This document shows, one piece after another, positions 26,244-36,620 of a DNA stretch of 64,000 bases (positions within the stretch are counted from its first letter, which is position 1; each line of letters begins with the position of its first letter). The position numbers and the translations under genes were made by a program. Origin of the DNA: Methanobacterium sp. (GTDB taxonomy: Archaea > Methanobacteriota > Methanobacteria > Methanobacteriales > Methanobacteriaceae); assembly GCF_038562635.1 (NCBI RefSeq), contig NZ_JBCFBO010000003.1, positions 124,001 to 188,000 of the forward strand, in the 5' to 3' direction. The notes below the pieces were generated by a model that had not been told where the DNA came from, searched no databases, and was given only the letters and a program-made list of their open reading frames with translations.

Positions 26244-26672
26244 ATGAAGCTGAACAATTTACTTGGAAAACTTCTTGGAACATCTAAGTACCAGTTTGAA
26301 GAAGTACATGTGGAAAGCGAAGTTATAGACGAAATAATGAACATTGCAAAGGAAGCATATCCTAACGAGTTCATGGCCCTTTTAGAGGGAAAAGTAGAGG
26401 AAAAAATACTTAAGATAACTGGTTTAGTATTTCTTCCAGTTGAAACTTCTCAGGAAGGAGCTGTAATGCAGGTATTCATGCAGCCTTTAAGCACCAATTC
26501 AGTGGGATCTGTTCACAGCCATCCCGGTCCTAGTGCTAGCCCATCTGATGCCGATCTGAATTTTTTTGCATCAAAAGGATTCTTTCACATGATAATTGCA
26601 GAGCCTTATGATAGAGAAAGTATCAGAGCTTATGACTCCTTCGGTAATCGGGCAGATTACAGGATAATTTAG
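26244..26672 (+). CDS. JAMM/MPN+ metalloprotease-like protein
   Basis: The 142-residue protein has a complete JAMM zinc site: Glu42 (NEFMALLEG) and His91-X-His93 followed by Ser101 and Asp104 in HSHPGPSASPSDAD. Archaeal JAMM proteins can remove ubiquitin-like SAMP modifiers or act in sulfur transfer. No SAMP or E1-like gene is adjacent. It stands alone between thg1 and serA. Confidence 0.9.
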   Translation: MKLNNLLGKLLGTSKYQFEEVHVESEVIDEIMNIAKEAYPNEFMALLEGKVEEKILKITGLVFLPVETSQEGAVMQVFMQPLSTNSVGSVHSHPGPSASPSDADLNFFASKGFFHMIIAEPYDRESIRAYDSFGNRADYRII

Positions 26673-26917
26673 AAACGCTCATGTCCATATCAAGTACATT
26701 ATTTATACGGGTTAATTTAAGTTGACTTGTTTTAAAAAATTCATTTATTTAATCAAAAGTTACATAATAATTTAAATAGTAATATTTGCACAATACTCCA
26801 AGCGAAAAATAAATATTCAATCTGATTTTGCAGTTAAAAATTAATTTAATCAAGCTTAAAAATGAGAAAAAAATAGAAATAAATAATTTAATTATCTATT
26901 TTTTGATGGTTGATGTA

Positions 26918-28498
26918 TTACAACTGGACATATACCGCATCATAAACATGTTCTAATGCCCTGATTTCATCAATTACATCTACTGGAACCTTTTGATCCA
27001 CTGTTAGAACCATTACTGCTTCTTCACTAGGTGCCTGTCTACCGACCTGCATTTTAGCTATGTTTATTCCATGTTCGCCCAGTTTTGTTCCAATGGTACC
27101 AATACTTCCAGGAATATCTTTGTATCTGGTTATTACCATTGTTCCTTCAGGTTTTACGTTGACCCAGTACTTGTCAATTCTTACAATCCTTAGATCTCTT
27201 GTAGCATTACCCTCAATGCTTAGTTCGCCTTCATCGCTCTTAATTTCAATTTTTATAAGGCTTTTATATCCTTCTGCTTCACTTCTTTTACTTTCGGTGA
27301 TGACAATGCCCCTATTTTTAGCAATGGTAGGTGCGTTGATCATGTTTACAGGCTCAGTAAGTATGGAATTTAAGGTTTCTTTTAAAACTGTCCTGCTTAT
27401 TACGTCTACCCGTGGGAAGTCAGCTAGTTCTCCGCAGTAGGTTATATTAACTTCAGTTATGTTGCCTTTTGCAGCTTGAATTAAGAAATTAGCTAATTTT
27501 TCAGAAAGTTTTAAATAAGGTTTTATGGCATGAAATGTTTCTGGATCTAAAACAGGCATGTTTAAAACGTTTTTAGGTGCTTCACCCATAAAAACTTTCT
27601 TAACTTCGTTTGCAACGATTATTGCGGCATCTCTTTGTGCTTCTTTAGTTGATGCTGCAATGTGAGGAGTTACAACTATATTATCAAGTGTTAAAAGAGG
27701 ACTGTCTTTTGGAGGTTCTGTTTCGAACACATCAAGTCCTGCCCCACCAATTATGTTATTTTTAAGTGCTTCATAGAGGTCATCTTCGTTTATTATACCT
27801 CCCCGTGCACAGTTTACTATGAAAGCATTTTCTTTCATCATTTCAAATTCTTTTTTGGATATGAGATGTTTTGTCTCAGGAGTAAGTGGAACGTGTATTG
27901 TCATGACATCTGAATTTTTAAGTAAGTATTCAAGGTCTACAACTCTAACTCCTATTTCTGCTCCTGCTTCTTCAGTTACGTATGGGTCGTAAACAAGAAT
28001 TTCCATTCCAAATGCTTTTGCCCTTATGGAAACCTGGGTTCCAATTCTCCCTAAGCCTATAATACCAAGGGTTTTACCATTCAGTTCTATACCCATGAAT
28101 TTGCTTTTTTCCCATTTTCCTCCTTTTACGGACTTATCTGCAATTGAAATTTTCCTTATAAGAGTCATTATAAGTCCCATTGTGTGTTCTGCAACAGTTA
28201 TTGAAGTTGATTCCGGTGCATTAACTACCATTATTCCCTTTTCTGTAGCAGCAGCCATATCAACATTGTCTACACCGACACCTGCTCTCGCTATAATTTT
28301 AAGCTTTTCTGCTGCTTCTATTACAGCACGAGTTACTTTGGTTCTACTTCTAACAATAATAGCATCAAAATCTTTAATTTCTTCTATGAGCTCTTCTTGA
28401 GTTATGGAAGTGTTTACTACAACATCTGCCACATCTTCAAGCTCTTTAATTCCTTTTTCATTTATTTGATCAGCTATGATTACCTTCATCTTATCCAT
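26918..28498 (-). CDS. serA: D-3-phosphoglycerate dehydrogenase
   Basis: SerA oxidises 3-phosphoglycerate to 3-phosphohydroxypyruvate, the first step of serine synthesis. The 526-residue protein is the long form: a catalytic domain with NAD motif GLGRIGTQVS, RGGIINEDDL (active-site Arg) and TPHIAAST (His). It is followed by an intervening ASB domain (about 320-450) and a C-terminal ACT domain (about 455-526) with PGSIGTIGTKLGEHGINIAKM, which usually binds serine for feedback control. A GGTGA site lies 4 bases before the ATG. Confidence 0.95.
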   Translation of the reverse strand: MDKMKVIIADQINEKGIKELEDVADVVVNTSITQEELIEEIKDFDAIIVRSRTKVTRAVIEAAEKLKIIARAGVGVDNVDMAAATEKGIMVVNAPESTSITVAEHTMGLIMTLIRKISIADKSVKGGKWEKSKFMGIELNGKTLGIIGLGRIGTQVSIRAKAFGMEILVYDPYVTEEAGAEIGVRVVDLEYLLKNSDVMTIHVPLTPETKHLISKKEFEMMKENAFIVNCARGGIINEDDLYEALKNNIIGGAGLDVFETEPPKDSPLLTLDNIVVTPHIAASTKEAQRDAAIIVANEVKKVFMGEAPKNVLNMPVLDPETFHAIKPYLKLSEKLANFLIQAAKGNITEVNITYCGELADFPRVDVISRTVLKETLNSILTEPVNMINAPTIAKNRGIVITESKRSEAEGYKSLIKIEIKSDEGELSIEGNATRDLRIVRIDKYWVNVKPEGTMVITRYKDIPGSIGTIGTKLGEHGINIAKMQVGRQAPSEEAVMVLTVDQKVPVDVIDEIRALEHVYDAVYVQL

Positions 28499-28965
28499 TA
28501 TTTCACCAGCCGCATATCTATTTTATAATTTGCCATGATTTGTGCAAATGTAACTATAATATTTCATATGAATTATGAATGAAAAAAGTTTAAAAATTTA
28601 AGCAAATCACTTATTAACTAAATAACATTCTTCACATGATCACAGCATGAGCCTAAACTAATAGAATCACTACTGTACAATATATATAAATAAATTTAAA
28701 CTATTGAGGATTTAATTTAAATATATCTATTGTTATAAGTTTTGTTGTTTATGATTTAAACTAATTAGTATAAAATTCAATAACCTTTAATGAAATTAAG
28801 TAAAATATTATCATCATTTAATAATTACCTTCTGTAATTTCTAGATTTCTAAAATCCTCCCTTTAAATTATTGTATCTCCTATTTTATTTAAATGAAAAT
28901 AAATTTAAATCTGTTGTTACAGAGTATTAAATAATACATAAAATTTATTAATTGAGGGGATAGGA
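28499..28965. other. 467-base divergent intergenic region, no gene seen
   Basis: AT-rich sequence between serA and the first GT20 gene. A TATATATAAATAAA stretch near 28680 could be a promoter for either gene. No RNA gene or repeat recognised. The GAGGGG ribosome site of the GT20 gene is at 28954-28959. Confidence 0.45.
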
Positions 28966-30453
28966 ATTACATATGATACTCAAGAACAGATAAACCAATT
29001 CTTAGAAGATAAAAATTTAATTGTTGCATCAAATAGAGGGCCCGTTGAATTTCATATTAAAGAAGGAAAAACTGAAATGAAAAGAGGAGGAGGAGGATTA
29101 GTATCTACTCTACTTCCATTTATGACTCGTGTTAAGGGATCATGGGTTGCAAGCGCCATGACTGAGGGAGATAGAAAAATAGCAGCAGAGCATAAGAAAT
29201 GCATGGTGCCAATTCCCGAAGATAATCCTGATTTTTGTGTTTCTTTTGTTGTTGTGGATCCAGAAATATATAAAGATTATTACAGTGTAATAAGCAATCC
29301 TCTTATCTGGTTTGTGCAGCACTACATGTGGAATACGCCTTATATGCCAGAAATTGATGACAATATCCATAAAGCATGGCATGACAGTTATGTATATGTA
29401 AACCAACAGTTTGCAGAGAGAATTATAGAAGAAGTGAAATTAAGTGAAAAAAAACCTCTAATTATGCTTCAGGATTATCATTTATATACATGTCCCAGTT
29501 ATATACGAGAAAAACTTGATGATGTTTTTTTAAGCCATTTTATCCATATTCCCTGGCCTCAATCTGAATATTTTAGTATTCTTCCAGAGTATATGCAGGA
29601 AGCCATTATTAAAGGGCTGTTATCCAATGATATAATTGGATTTCATCTGGAAAAATACGCCCGGAATTTTCTATATACCTGCGAACCGTACGTAGATAAA
29701 GTAGATTACAAGACAGATACAATATGGTACGAAGGGCGTAGAATTTTTGTAAAGAATTATCCAATATCCGTTGATGATAAAAAACTCATAGAAAATGCAA
29801 AAAGCCCAGAAGTAATAGAAAAAGAAGAATTAATTAAAAAAATTAAGGGAGACAATTTTTTATTATATAGAACTGATAGGGCAGACTTAAGTAAAAATAT
29901 AATCCGTGGATTTAAAGCATATGAACTATTTTTACAGAAGCATCCTGAATTTCATGGAAAAGTGATATTTCTATCAACTGGGATGCCTACAAGACAGCAG
30001 ATAAAGGAATACTGCGATTACAGAGATGAATCTTACAAAATAATCGATTCAATCAATGAAAGGTATTCTAAAGATGGTTGGATGCCAATTAAACAGATTT
30101 TTAAGGCAGATTATGGGCTCGTAACTGCGGCCTTTAAACATTATGATTGTTTACTTGTAAACCCAATTATAGATGGCATGAATATCGTTGCAAAAGAAGG
30201 GCCCGTAGTAAATGAAAATAATGGCGTTTTAATAATGTCAAATGGTGCAGGCTCTTACGAGGAGCTTAAAGATTATTCTATTATTGTGAACGCTTATGAT
30301 ATCAGCCAAACAGCGGATGCAATATATCGAGCCATTATGATGAGTAAACATGAAAGACAAAGACTTATTGAAGGGCTTAAAAAGACTGTTCAGGAGAGAA
30401 ATGTTTATATATGGATGCAAGAACAGTTTAACGACATTCGTAAGCTATTTTAA
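28966..30453 (+). CDS. GT20 glycosyltransferase, trehalose-6-phosphate synthase type, with apparent ATT start
   Basis: GT20 enzymes join a nucleotide sugar to a sugar phosphate, typically making trehalose-6-phosphate, an osmolyte precursor. Motifs in order: LIVASNRGPVEF near the start, RGGGGLVSTLLPFM, QDYHLY, FIHIPWPQSEYF, GFHLEKYARNFL, YPISVD, ADLSKNIIRGFKAY and LVNPIIDGMNIVAKE. The conserved SNRGPVEF motif lies before the first ATG (29077). The frame is open from 28942, has no ATG, GTG or TTG before that motif, and has ATT 28966 six bases after GAGGGG. I therefore place the start there (495 residues). No phosphatase (otsB) is adjacent. The exact product could be another phosphorylated sugar. 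Confidence 0.85.
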   Translation: MTYDTQEQINQFLEDKNLIVASNRGPVEFHIKEGKTEMKRGGGGLVSTLLPFMTRVKGSWVASAMTEGDRKIAAEHKKCMVPIPEDNPDFCVSFVVVDPEIYKDYYSVISNPLIWFVQHYMWNTPYMPEIDDNIHKAWHDSYVYVNQQFAERIIEEVKLSEKKPLIMLQDYHLYTCPSYIREKLDDVFLSHFIHIPWPQSEYFSILPEYMQEAIIKGLLSNDIIGFHLEKYARNFLYTCEPYVDKVDYKTDTIWYEGRRIFVKNYPISVDDKKLIENAKSPEVIEKEELIKKIKGDNFLLYRTDRADLSKNIIRGFKAYELFLQKHPEFHGKVIFLSTGMPTRQQIKEYCDYRDESYKIIDSINERYSKDGWMPIKQIFKADYGLVTAAFKHYDCLLVNPIIDGMNIVAKEGPVVNENNGVLIMSNGAGSYEELKDYSIIVNAYDISQTADAIYRAIMMSKHERQRLIEGLKKTVQERNVYIWMQEQFNDIRKLF

Positions 30454-30813
30454 GTTATATATACTCTAATTTTGTAGTAACTTTTTATTTTTAACTTATC
30501 TTAATTTATCTGAAAATAATTATTTTAAATAACAGCATTTTAAGCTTGTTTTTTAGCTGTAAATCTTCTTTTGAGTTCAAAAAATCAAATAAATATAAAT
30601 TCATTAAAACATATATTAATAAAGAAAGTTTTTTTAACACGCTCATGACTTGAAGGTGGTGCAGACCATTATGATAAAATTATATGAATTATATTGTAAA
30701 TTGCGATCATTAGTACTCCACATAGCTAAAATTACAATTTAATACAGGACAAAACTTATAAGTGTATTATGGATATGGGCGTTTAATAAAATTAATATCA
30801 GGAGGAAATTAAC
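30454..30813. other. 360-base region between the two GT20 genes
   Basis: AT-rich, with a T-rich stretch that could end the first transcript, then a possible promoter near 30754 and the AGGAGG site at 30800-30805. A 23-codon open frame at 30671-30742 follows a GGTGGT site but is too short to call. Confidence 0.45.
30754..30762 (+). promoter_or_regulatory. Candidate TATA box of the second GT20 gene
   Basis: ACTTATAAG lies about 60 bases before the apparent ATT start. With the usual 22-27 base spacing, transcription would begin near 30783 and leave a short leader containing the AGGAGG site. Based on position and composition only. Confidence 0.35.
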
Positions 30814-32298
30814 ATTCCAGCTTCAGATGAATGCATAAATCAATTTCTTGAAGATAAAAATTTACTTATAGCATCTAACCGAGGACCAGTAGAATTCTTT
30901 TATGAAGATAATGATAAAATAGGGATGAAAATAGGGGCCGGAGGAATAGTTCCCACTTTGCTCCCATTTATGGAAAAGAACGGAGGTACATGGGTTGCAA
31001 GTGCCATGACCGATGCAGATATAGAAATGGCCGGCAGATTCCCAGGAAATAAAATACCCATCCCCCTGGAAGAACCCATGTTAAATGTCCAATTAATTAG
31101 ATTAGACAAAGAAAAGTACAATGAATTCTACAATACATTTAATAACTCTTTTTTATGGTTTATACATCACTACCTTCTGAATTTGACTTATACTCCAGAA
31201 ATTGATGAATGTATACATCAAGCATGGCAGAGCTATCAATATGTAAACCAGAAATTTGCAGAAAAAATAGTTAAGGAAGTGAATTCATCAAATGAAGAAA
31301 CTTTAGTCATGCTCCACGATATCCATCTGCAAACGTGTCCCAGCTACATCCGAAAAAAGTTTGATGATATTTTTTTGAGTCAGTTCATACACATTCCATG
31401 GCCCCAACCAGATTATTTTTCAATTTTACCCCACTACATGGAGAAATCTATTGTAGAAGGGCTTTTATCCAACAATCACATCGGTTTTCATATTGAAAGA
31501 TATGTTAAAAATTTTTTGATGACCTGCCAAAATTATGCCGATGATGTAAACTTTAAAAATAATATAGTACATTATGACGGCCGTGAAATCTTTGTAAGAA
31601 ATTATCCCATCTCTGTTGATGTTAAAAAGCTAACTGAATTTGCAAAGTCTGAGGAAGTTTTAAAACAGGAGCAGTATGTTAAAAAAATTAAAGGAAATAA
31701 CTTTTTAATTTACAGAACTGAAAGAATGGATCCCAGTAAAAATATTATAAGGGGCTTTAAAGCATATGACCTTTTTTTCCAAAATCATCCTGAATTTAAG
31801 GGAAAAGTTATATTTTTCATAACTGGAGTGGCAAGTAGAGAAAATGTAAAGGAATATAGAGATTATAAAATGAATGTGAACAGTATAATCAATGAAATCA
31901 ATGGAAAATATTCTAAAGATGGGTGGAAACCTATAGTTTCCCATTTTAAAGCAGAATATTCGCTTGTAACTGCTGCATTTAAAAATTACGACTGCCTTCT
32001 AATAAATTCAATTAATGATGGAATGAATATCGTTCCCAAAGAAGGGAGCATTGTAAATGAAAATAATGGTGTTTTAATAATATCTGAAACCACAGGAGCT
32101 TACGATGAACTTAAAGAAAATGCAATTAATATAAATGCACTTGATATTACAGAAACAGCTGATGCCATTTATAAAGCCGTTACAATGAAACATGACCAAC
32201 GTAAAAAGCGTTTAAATGGACTTAAAAATGTTATCTGTCACTATGATGTATATAAATGGATGGGAGAACAGTTCAACGATATTCAAAAACTATTTTAA
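30814..32298 (+). CDS. Second GT20 glycosyltransferase, trehalose-6-phosphate synthase type, with apparent ATT start
   Basis: A diverged tandem paralogue of the gene at 28966. It shares LLIASNRGPVEFF, HDIHLQTCPSYIRKKFDD, FIHIPWPQPDYFS, GFHIERYVKNFL, YPISVD, DPSKNIIRGFKAYDLF and LINSINDGMNIVPKEG. The glycine loop differs (GAGGIVPTLLP instead of GGGGLVSTLLP). The first ATG (30925) is again after the conserved SNRGPVEF motif. The frame opens at 30796 with no ATG, GTG or TTG, and ATT 30814 lies 8 bases after a perfect AGGAGG (30800-30805). From there the protein has 494 residues. The two copies may use different sugars or one may regulate the other. Confidence 0.85.
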   Translation: MPASDECINQFLEDKNLLIASNRGPVEFFYEDNDKIGMKIGAGGIVPTLLPFMEKNGGTWVASAMTDADIEMAGRFPGNKIPIPLEEPMLNVQLIRLDKEKYNEFYNTFNNSFLWFIHHYLLNLTYTPEIDECIHQAWQSYQYVNQKFAEKIVKEVNSSNEETLVMLHDIHLQTCPSYIRKKFDDIFLSQFIHIPWPQPDYFSILPHYMEKSIVEGLLSNNHIGFHIERYVKNFLMTCQNYADDVNFKNNIVHYDGREIFVRNYPISVDVKKLTEFAKSEEVLKQEQYVKKIKGNNFLIYRTERMDPSKNIIRGFKAYDLFFQNHPEFKGKVIFFITGVASRENVKEYRDYKMNVNSIINEINGKYSKDGWKPIVSHFKAEYSLVTAAFKNYDCLLINSINDGMNIVPKEGSIVNENNGVLIISETTGAYDELKENAININALDITETADAIYKAVTMKHDQRKKRLNGLKNVICHYDVYKWMGEQFNDIQKLF

Positions 32299-32342
32299 GC
32301 ACATAATAAATAGTTAGTTCACTGTTAGAGGGAGGCAAAAAT

Positions 32343-32678
32343 ATGGATGTAAATGAATTCATTGTGGTAAGTTCAAACCACGTACCTGGATACAAAGCTG
32401 TTAAAACTCACGGTTTCGTATATGGACTGACTGTAAGAAGTAGAGGTCTTGGCGGACAAATAGGTGCAGGACTGCGTTCCATGTTTGGTGGGGAAATAAA
32501 AGAATATGTTAAAATGATGGAAGATACAAGAGATGAAGCTTTACATAGAATGGTACGTCACGCGCAATCAATGGGAGCTAATGCTGTAATAAGCGTGCGT
32601 TTTGATTCAAATGACATTTCAGACGTGATGCAGGAAATTTTAGCCTATGGAACTGCAGTAACAGTGGAAAAGGAGTAA
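32343..32678 (+). CDS. YbjQ/UPF0145 family protein
   Basis: The 111-residue protein matches the YbjQ family (pentameric proteins called heavy-metal-binding by annotation): VVSSNHVPGYKAVKTHGFVYGLTV, then GEIKEYVKMMEDTRDEALHRM and SMGANAVISVRFD. A GGGAGG ribosome site lies 8 bases before the ATG. It lies 44 bases after the second GT20 gene and 13 bases before the next gene, so these may be one transcript. The function of the family is not settled. Confidence 0.9.
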   Translation: MDVNEFIVVSSNHVPGYKAVKTHGFVYGLTVRSRGLGGQIGAGLRSMFGGEIKEYVKMMEDTRDEALHRMVRHAQSMGANAVISVRFDSNDISDVMQEILAYGTAVTVEKE

Positions 32679-32691
32679 ATTTGGGATAAAA

Positions 32692-33441
32692 ATGTTTGAG
32701 GGAACTATTACAATCAACGACAGGGAAATACCAAGAACTCTTCTTGGGACTTCCCCATTTATAGGAGCAGCTCATTTTGGGCACAGATCTAGACTTTACC
32801 AGTTAGACCTTTATGACAAACCAGAAAACATACTTAAAATACTTAAGAAATCATATGAACTTGGAATTACTGGTATTCAGCTTATACCTTATGAACCTGT
32901 AGTAAAAGCCCTTAACTGGGCCGCGGATGAAGGTTATGATTTTAATATTGTTGGAACTGTAAGACAGGACTGTGAAAATGAAGATATAGAATTTCTAACC
33001 CAACTTGGAGCAAGCACTGTGATTCTTCATGATTCAGCCGCTGATAGTTTAAATTACGATTTTTTAGCCGAAAAACTTGAAGATATCAAAGAGACAGGGG
33101 CGGTTCCAGGACTTACAACACGCAAGCCTTTCAATACAACAAAAAATCTTTTAGAATCACCCATACTGGACTTATTTGATATTTACATGGTCCCTGTAAA
33201 TAAACTAGGGTATCTAATGGATACTGACGCTTTTATAGCTAAAGAACGTGCTGAATTTAGGGATATTATTATTAAATTAGATAAAACAATCATTGCAATG
33301 CAGACTATGGCTGCGGGGATACTTACTCCTAGCGATGCTTTCGATTTCCTGAAAACATTGGATTATGTTGATTTAATGACTGTGGGAATTGCCTCCGAAG
33401 CTGAAGCTGAAGAGACATTTGGTCTGCTTAAAAACAAGTAG
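32692..33441 (+). CDS. Conserved methanogen protein, probable TIM-barrel
   Basis: The 249-residue protein has alternating strand-helix units typical of a TIM barrel (ELGITGIQLIPYEPVVKAL, GYDFNIVGTVRQDC, LGASTVILHDSAAD, GAVPGLTTRKPF, FDIYMVPVNKLGYLMD, IAMQTMAAGILTPSDAFDFL). The last segment resembles aldo/keto-reductase-like barrels, but no cofactor site is evident and I cannot name the reaction. GGGAT lies 4 bases before the ATG. It closely follows the YbjQ gene. Confidence 0.7.
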   Translation: MFEGTITINDREIPRTLLGTSPFIGAAHFGHRSRLYQLDLYDKPENILKILKKSYELGITGIQLIPYEPVVKALNWAADEGYDFNIVGTVRQDCENEDIEFLTQLGASTVILHDSAADSLNYDFLAEKLEDIKETGAVPGLTTRKPFNTTKNLLESPILDLFDIYMVPVNKLGYLMDTDAFIAKERAEFRDIIIKLDKTIIAMQTMAAGILTPSDAFDFLKTLDYVDLMTVGIASEAEAEETFGLLKNK

Positions 33442-33530
33442 CCCTAAAAATTTTATTTTTTTGTTTGGGTTTTAAAATAATTGAGTTCTTACAGAAGAAT
33501 ATAAGATTTTGATTAATTTTTGAAATTTTA

Positions 33531-33900
33531 GAGAATCCACTTTTGATTCTCAATTTCCGAGCCCTCAAACACTTTGTGTTTGGGGCATCGAAACTGTCGA
33601 AATCTTTGATTTCGGTGCAGCAAATCAGAGATTTGCATGCTTAAGTTTCGATAGCTCAAAAATTTCTTATTTTTGAGCGAGCAATTTCAATTGTCTTGGA
33701 ATCTTTAAGAATTAAATAAAAAAAATTAAAATAAGAATTTTTTGGAATTAAAAAATAATTAAAATATAGAATTCATTTTGATTCTCGATCTCCGCAGCGA
33801 AAAACAAAGTTTTTCGTGAGGACTTTTTGATAAAACCGGCGAATCTTCGATTCGCGGCCCGAAAAATCTCTGATTTTTCGACGGATTTTTCTAGGAAAAT
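33531..33900. repeat. Triloop hairpin array 2 with an enclosing long-range stem
   Basis: Inverted repeats in order: 33531-33551 (7-base loop), 33566-33582 (CAAACAC-TTT-GTGTTTG), 33598-33614 (CGAAATC-TTT-GATTTCG), 33620-33636 (GCAAATC-AGA-GATTTGC), 33654-33678 (10 bp, 5-base loop), 33798-33816 (CGAAAAAC-AAA-GTTTTTCG), 33839-33855 (GCGAATC-TTC-GATTCGC) and 33860-33880 (CGAAAAATC-TCT-GATTTTTCG). A 9-bp perfect stem (ATCGAAACT at 33587-33595 with AGTTTCGAT at 33644-33652) encloses two of them, making a branched structure. The array fills the gap between the convergent TIM-barrel and XRE regulator genes. Confidence 0.9.
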
Positions 33901-33904
33901 TTTT

Positions 33905-34846
33905 TTAGTTACATTCTTCTTTCCGTTCTCTGATGATCTTCAAGAATTCACCGCGGCTTTCCATTTCACTCATTTCCCAGCTGTGAACGGCTGGGACACC
34001 TTCAATACAGCTTAAAGGTTTTTTATTCTTTAAGATGAATACTGCATCTGTTCCAGTTACACCTGCAAGGTCTTTAACATTTACCGCCATTTTTTTCAGA
34101 ATCTTTTGGTTCCTGTTTTTTTCCATATTGGTTATCATGGCGATCTTTTCTTTTAATTGAGGGTCACTGGTTGTGAGTGCGTCGAAAGGAGTCTTGCTGG
34201 TTGGAATAATTCCAAAACCTAATTTAATTAATTCTTTTGGTGTTTTTTCTGTGATGACCTCTTTTTCGGCTTCTGGAACTTTAAAGAGATCAACTGAAAG
34301 TGTGATTTTCATGTTTAAAATAGTTTCAAGAGTTATCACAGTTTCAGGGGATGCCCTAACCTGTCCACGTTCATACTTATATATGGTTTCACGTGAAACG
34401 TGGGCTTTATCTGCTAGTTCTTTGAGGGAAAGGTTTTCTCTTTCTCTAGCTTCTTTAACAGCATCGCCATCTATCTGAACGAAGTATCCTCCACGGTCTG
34501 CAAATACTTCAGGATAGATTTCTTCTGTAATCATGTTTCGTAGAGTTTCAGGAGCAATTACAGGTATTCCATGTCTTTCATAGACAACATCCTCTTCCAA
34601 ATATTCATATTTAGATTTTAATCCCACAACTAAAGGAGATGCTAGAAAAGTGCTTGCTAACTTCTTTATTTCCTCTGCCTGCTGCCCTGTAAAAGAATCT
34701 ATATTGATTAAAACTTTAAGTAATAGCAGCAACAATCTTTTTCGAGCGACCATATCAAAACAACTTCTATCATATATGTGAGAAGTTTCAAAATTATGGT
34801 TTGCCAAAAGTTCGTTTATTTCTCTTAAGATATGATCCCTTTGCAT
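33905..34846 (-). CDS. XRE-type HTH transcriptional regulator conserved in methanogens
   Basis: The 313-residue protein has a nuclease-like N-terminal region (about 1-120), an XRE helix-turn-helix at about 125-180 (NLSLKELADKAHVSRETIYKYERGQ) and a C-terminal domain of unknown role. This arrangement matches the putative HTH-type regulators found across Euryarchaeota. Start chosen at ATG 34846 because GGTGAT ends 4 bases before it; the GTG at 34855 is part of that site. It is divergent from tiaS with about 50 bases between the starts. Hairpin array 2 begins just past its stop. Confidence 0.85.
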   Translation of the reverse strand: MQRDHILREINELLANHNFETSHIYDRSCFDMVARKRLLLLLLKVLINIDSFTGQQAEEIKKLASTFLASPLVVGLKSKYEYLEEDVVYERHGIPVIAPETLRNMITEEIYPEVFADRGGYFVQIDGDAVKEARERENLSLKELADKAHVSRETIYKYERGQVRASPETVITLETILNMKITLSVDLFKVPEAEKEVITEKTPKELIKLGFGIIPTSKTPFDALTTSDPQLKEKIAMITNMEKNRNQKILKKMAVNVKDLAGVTGTDAVFILKNKKPLSCIEGVPAVHSWEMSEMESRGEFLKIIRERKEECN

Positions 34847-34896
34847 TTCGATCACCGAATTAGATCTATGTAATTGTATATTGTCAGGTGAATTTT

Positions 34897-36147
<1,251 letters not shown>

Positions 36148-36173
36148 TTCATTTTTACCCTTTAAAGGTTTAT

Positions 36174-36620
36174 TTAAATTTCCATTTCACCAGGCAGTCT
36201 TGCCCAATTAATCCAGAAATCCCCTAGAGAGTCAGAAAACTTGATAAATGAATTATAGTCACTTGGTTTGACAATGAACGCATTTGCATGATAGTGATAT
36301 GCACATAACATATCTCTTTCATTTCGGGACGCTGAAATGATTATCACTGGGATTAATTTGAGATGATCATTTGTTTTAACTTTTTTTAAAACATCAAAAC
36401 CTCCAGTTGGAGGTATATTAATATCAAGCAATATTATATCCGGTTTAGGGACCTTAGCATATTTTTCCTGACGATTTAAGAAATTATTGGCTTCGCTGCT
36501 ATTTTTAACTGAATAAAATTCATTTTGAAAGTTTGATTCTTTAAATGCTTCTTTAAAGAGGCGAATATCTGCCGGATTATCCTCAACTAATAATATTTTA
36601 GTAAATTCAAGATCAGACAT
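36174..36620 (-). CDS. Single-domain response regulator (Rcp1-like receiver)
   Basis: The 148-residue protein is a lone receiver domain: acidic pair in LLVEDNPADIRLFKEAF, phosphoacceptor Asp in PDIILLDINIPPTGGFDVL, a conserved IIISAS and the KPSDY lysine. It has no output domain. It matches the small regulators that pair with PAS/phytochrome-type kinases. No kinase is adjacent; the PAS kinase at 20138-22261 is a candidate partner. It converges with tiaS. Confidence 0.9.
   Translation of the reverse strand: MSDLEFTKILLVEDNPADIRLFKEAFKESNFQNEFYSVKNSSEANNFLNRQEKYAKVPKPDIILLDINIPPTGGFDVLKKVKTNDHLKLIPVIIISASRNERDMLCAYHYHANAFIVKPSDYNSFIKFSDSLGDFWINWARLPGEMEI

Noticed and set aside
30671..30742. 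A 23-codon open frame after a GGTGGT site between the GT20 genes
   Set aside because: Too short, no homology evident and the spacing to the ATG is loose; chance is likely in AT-rich DNA.
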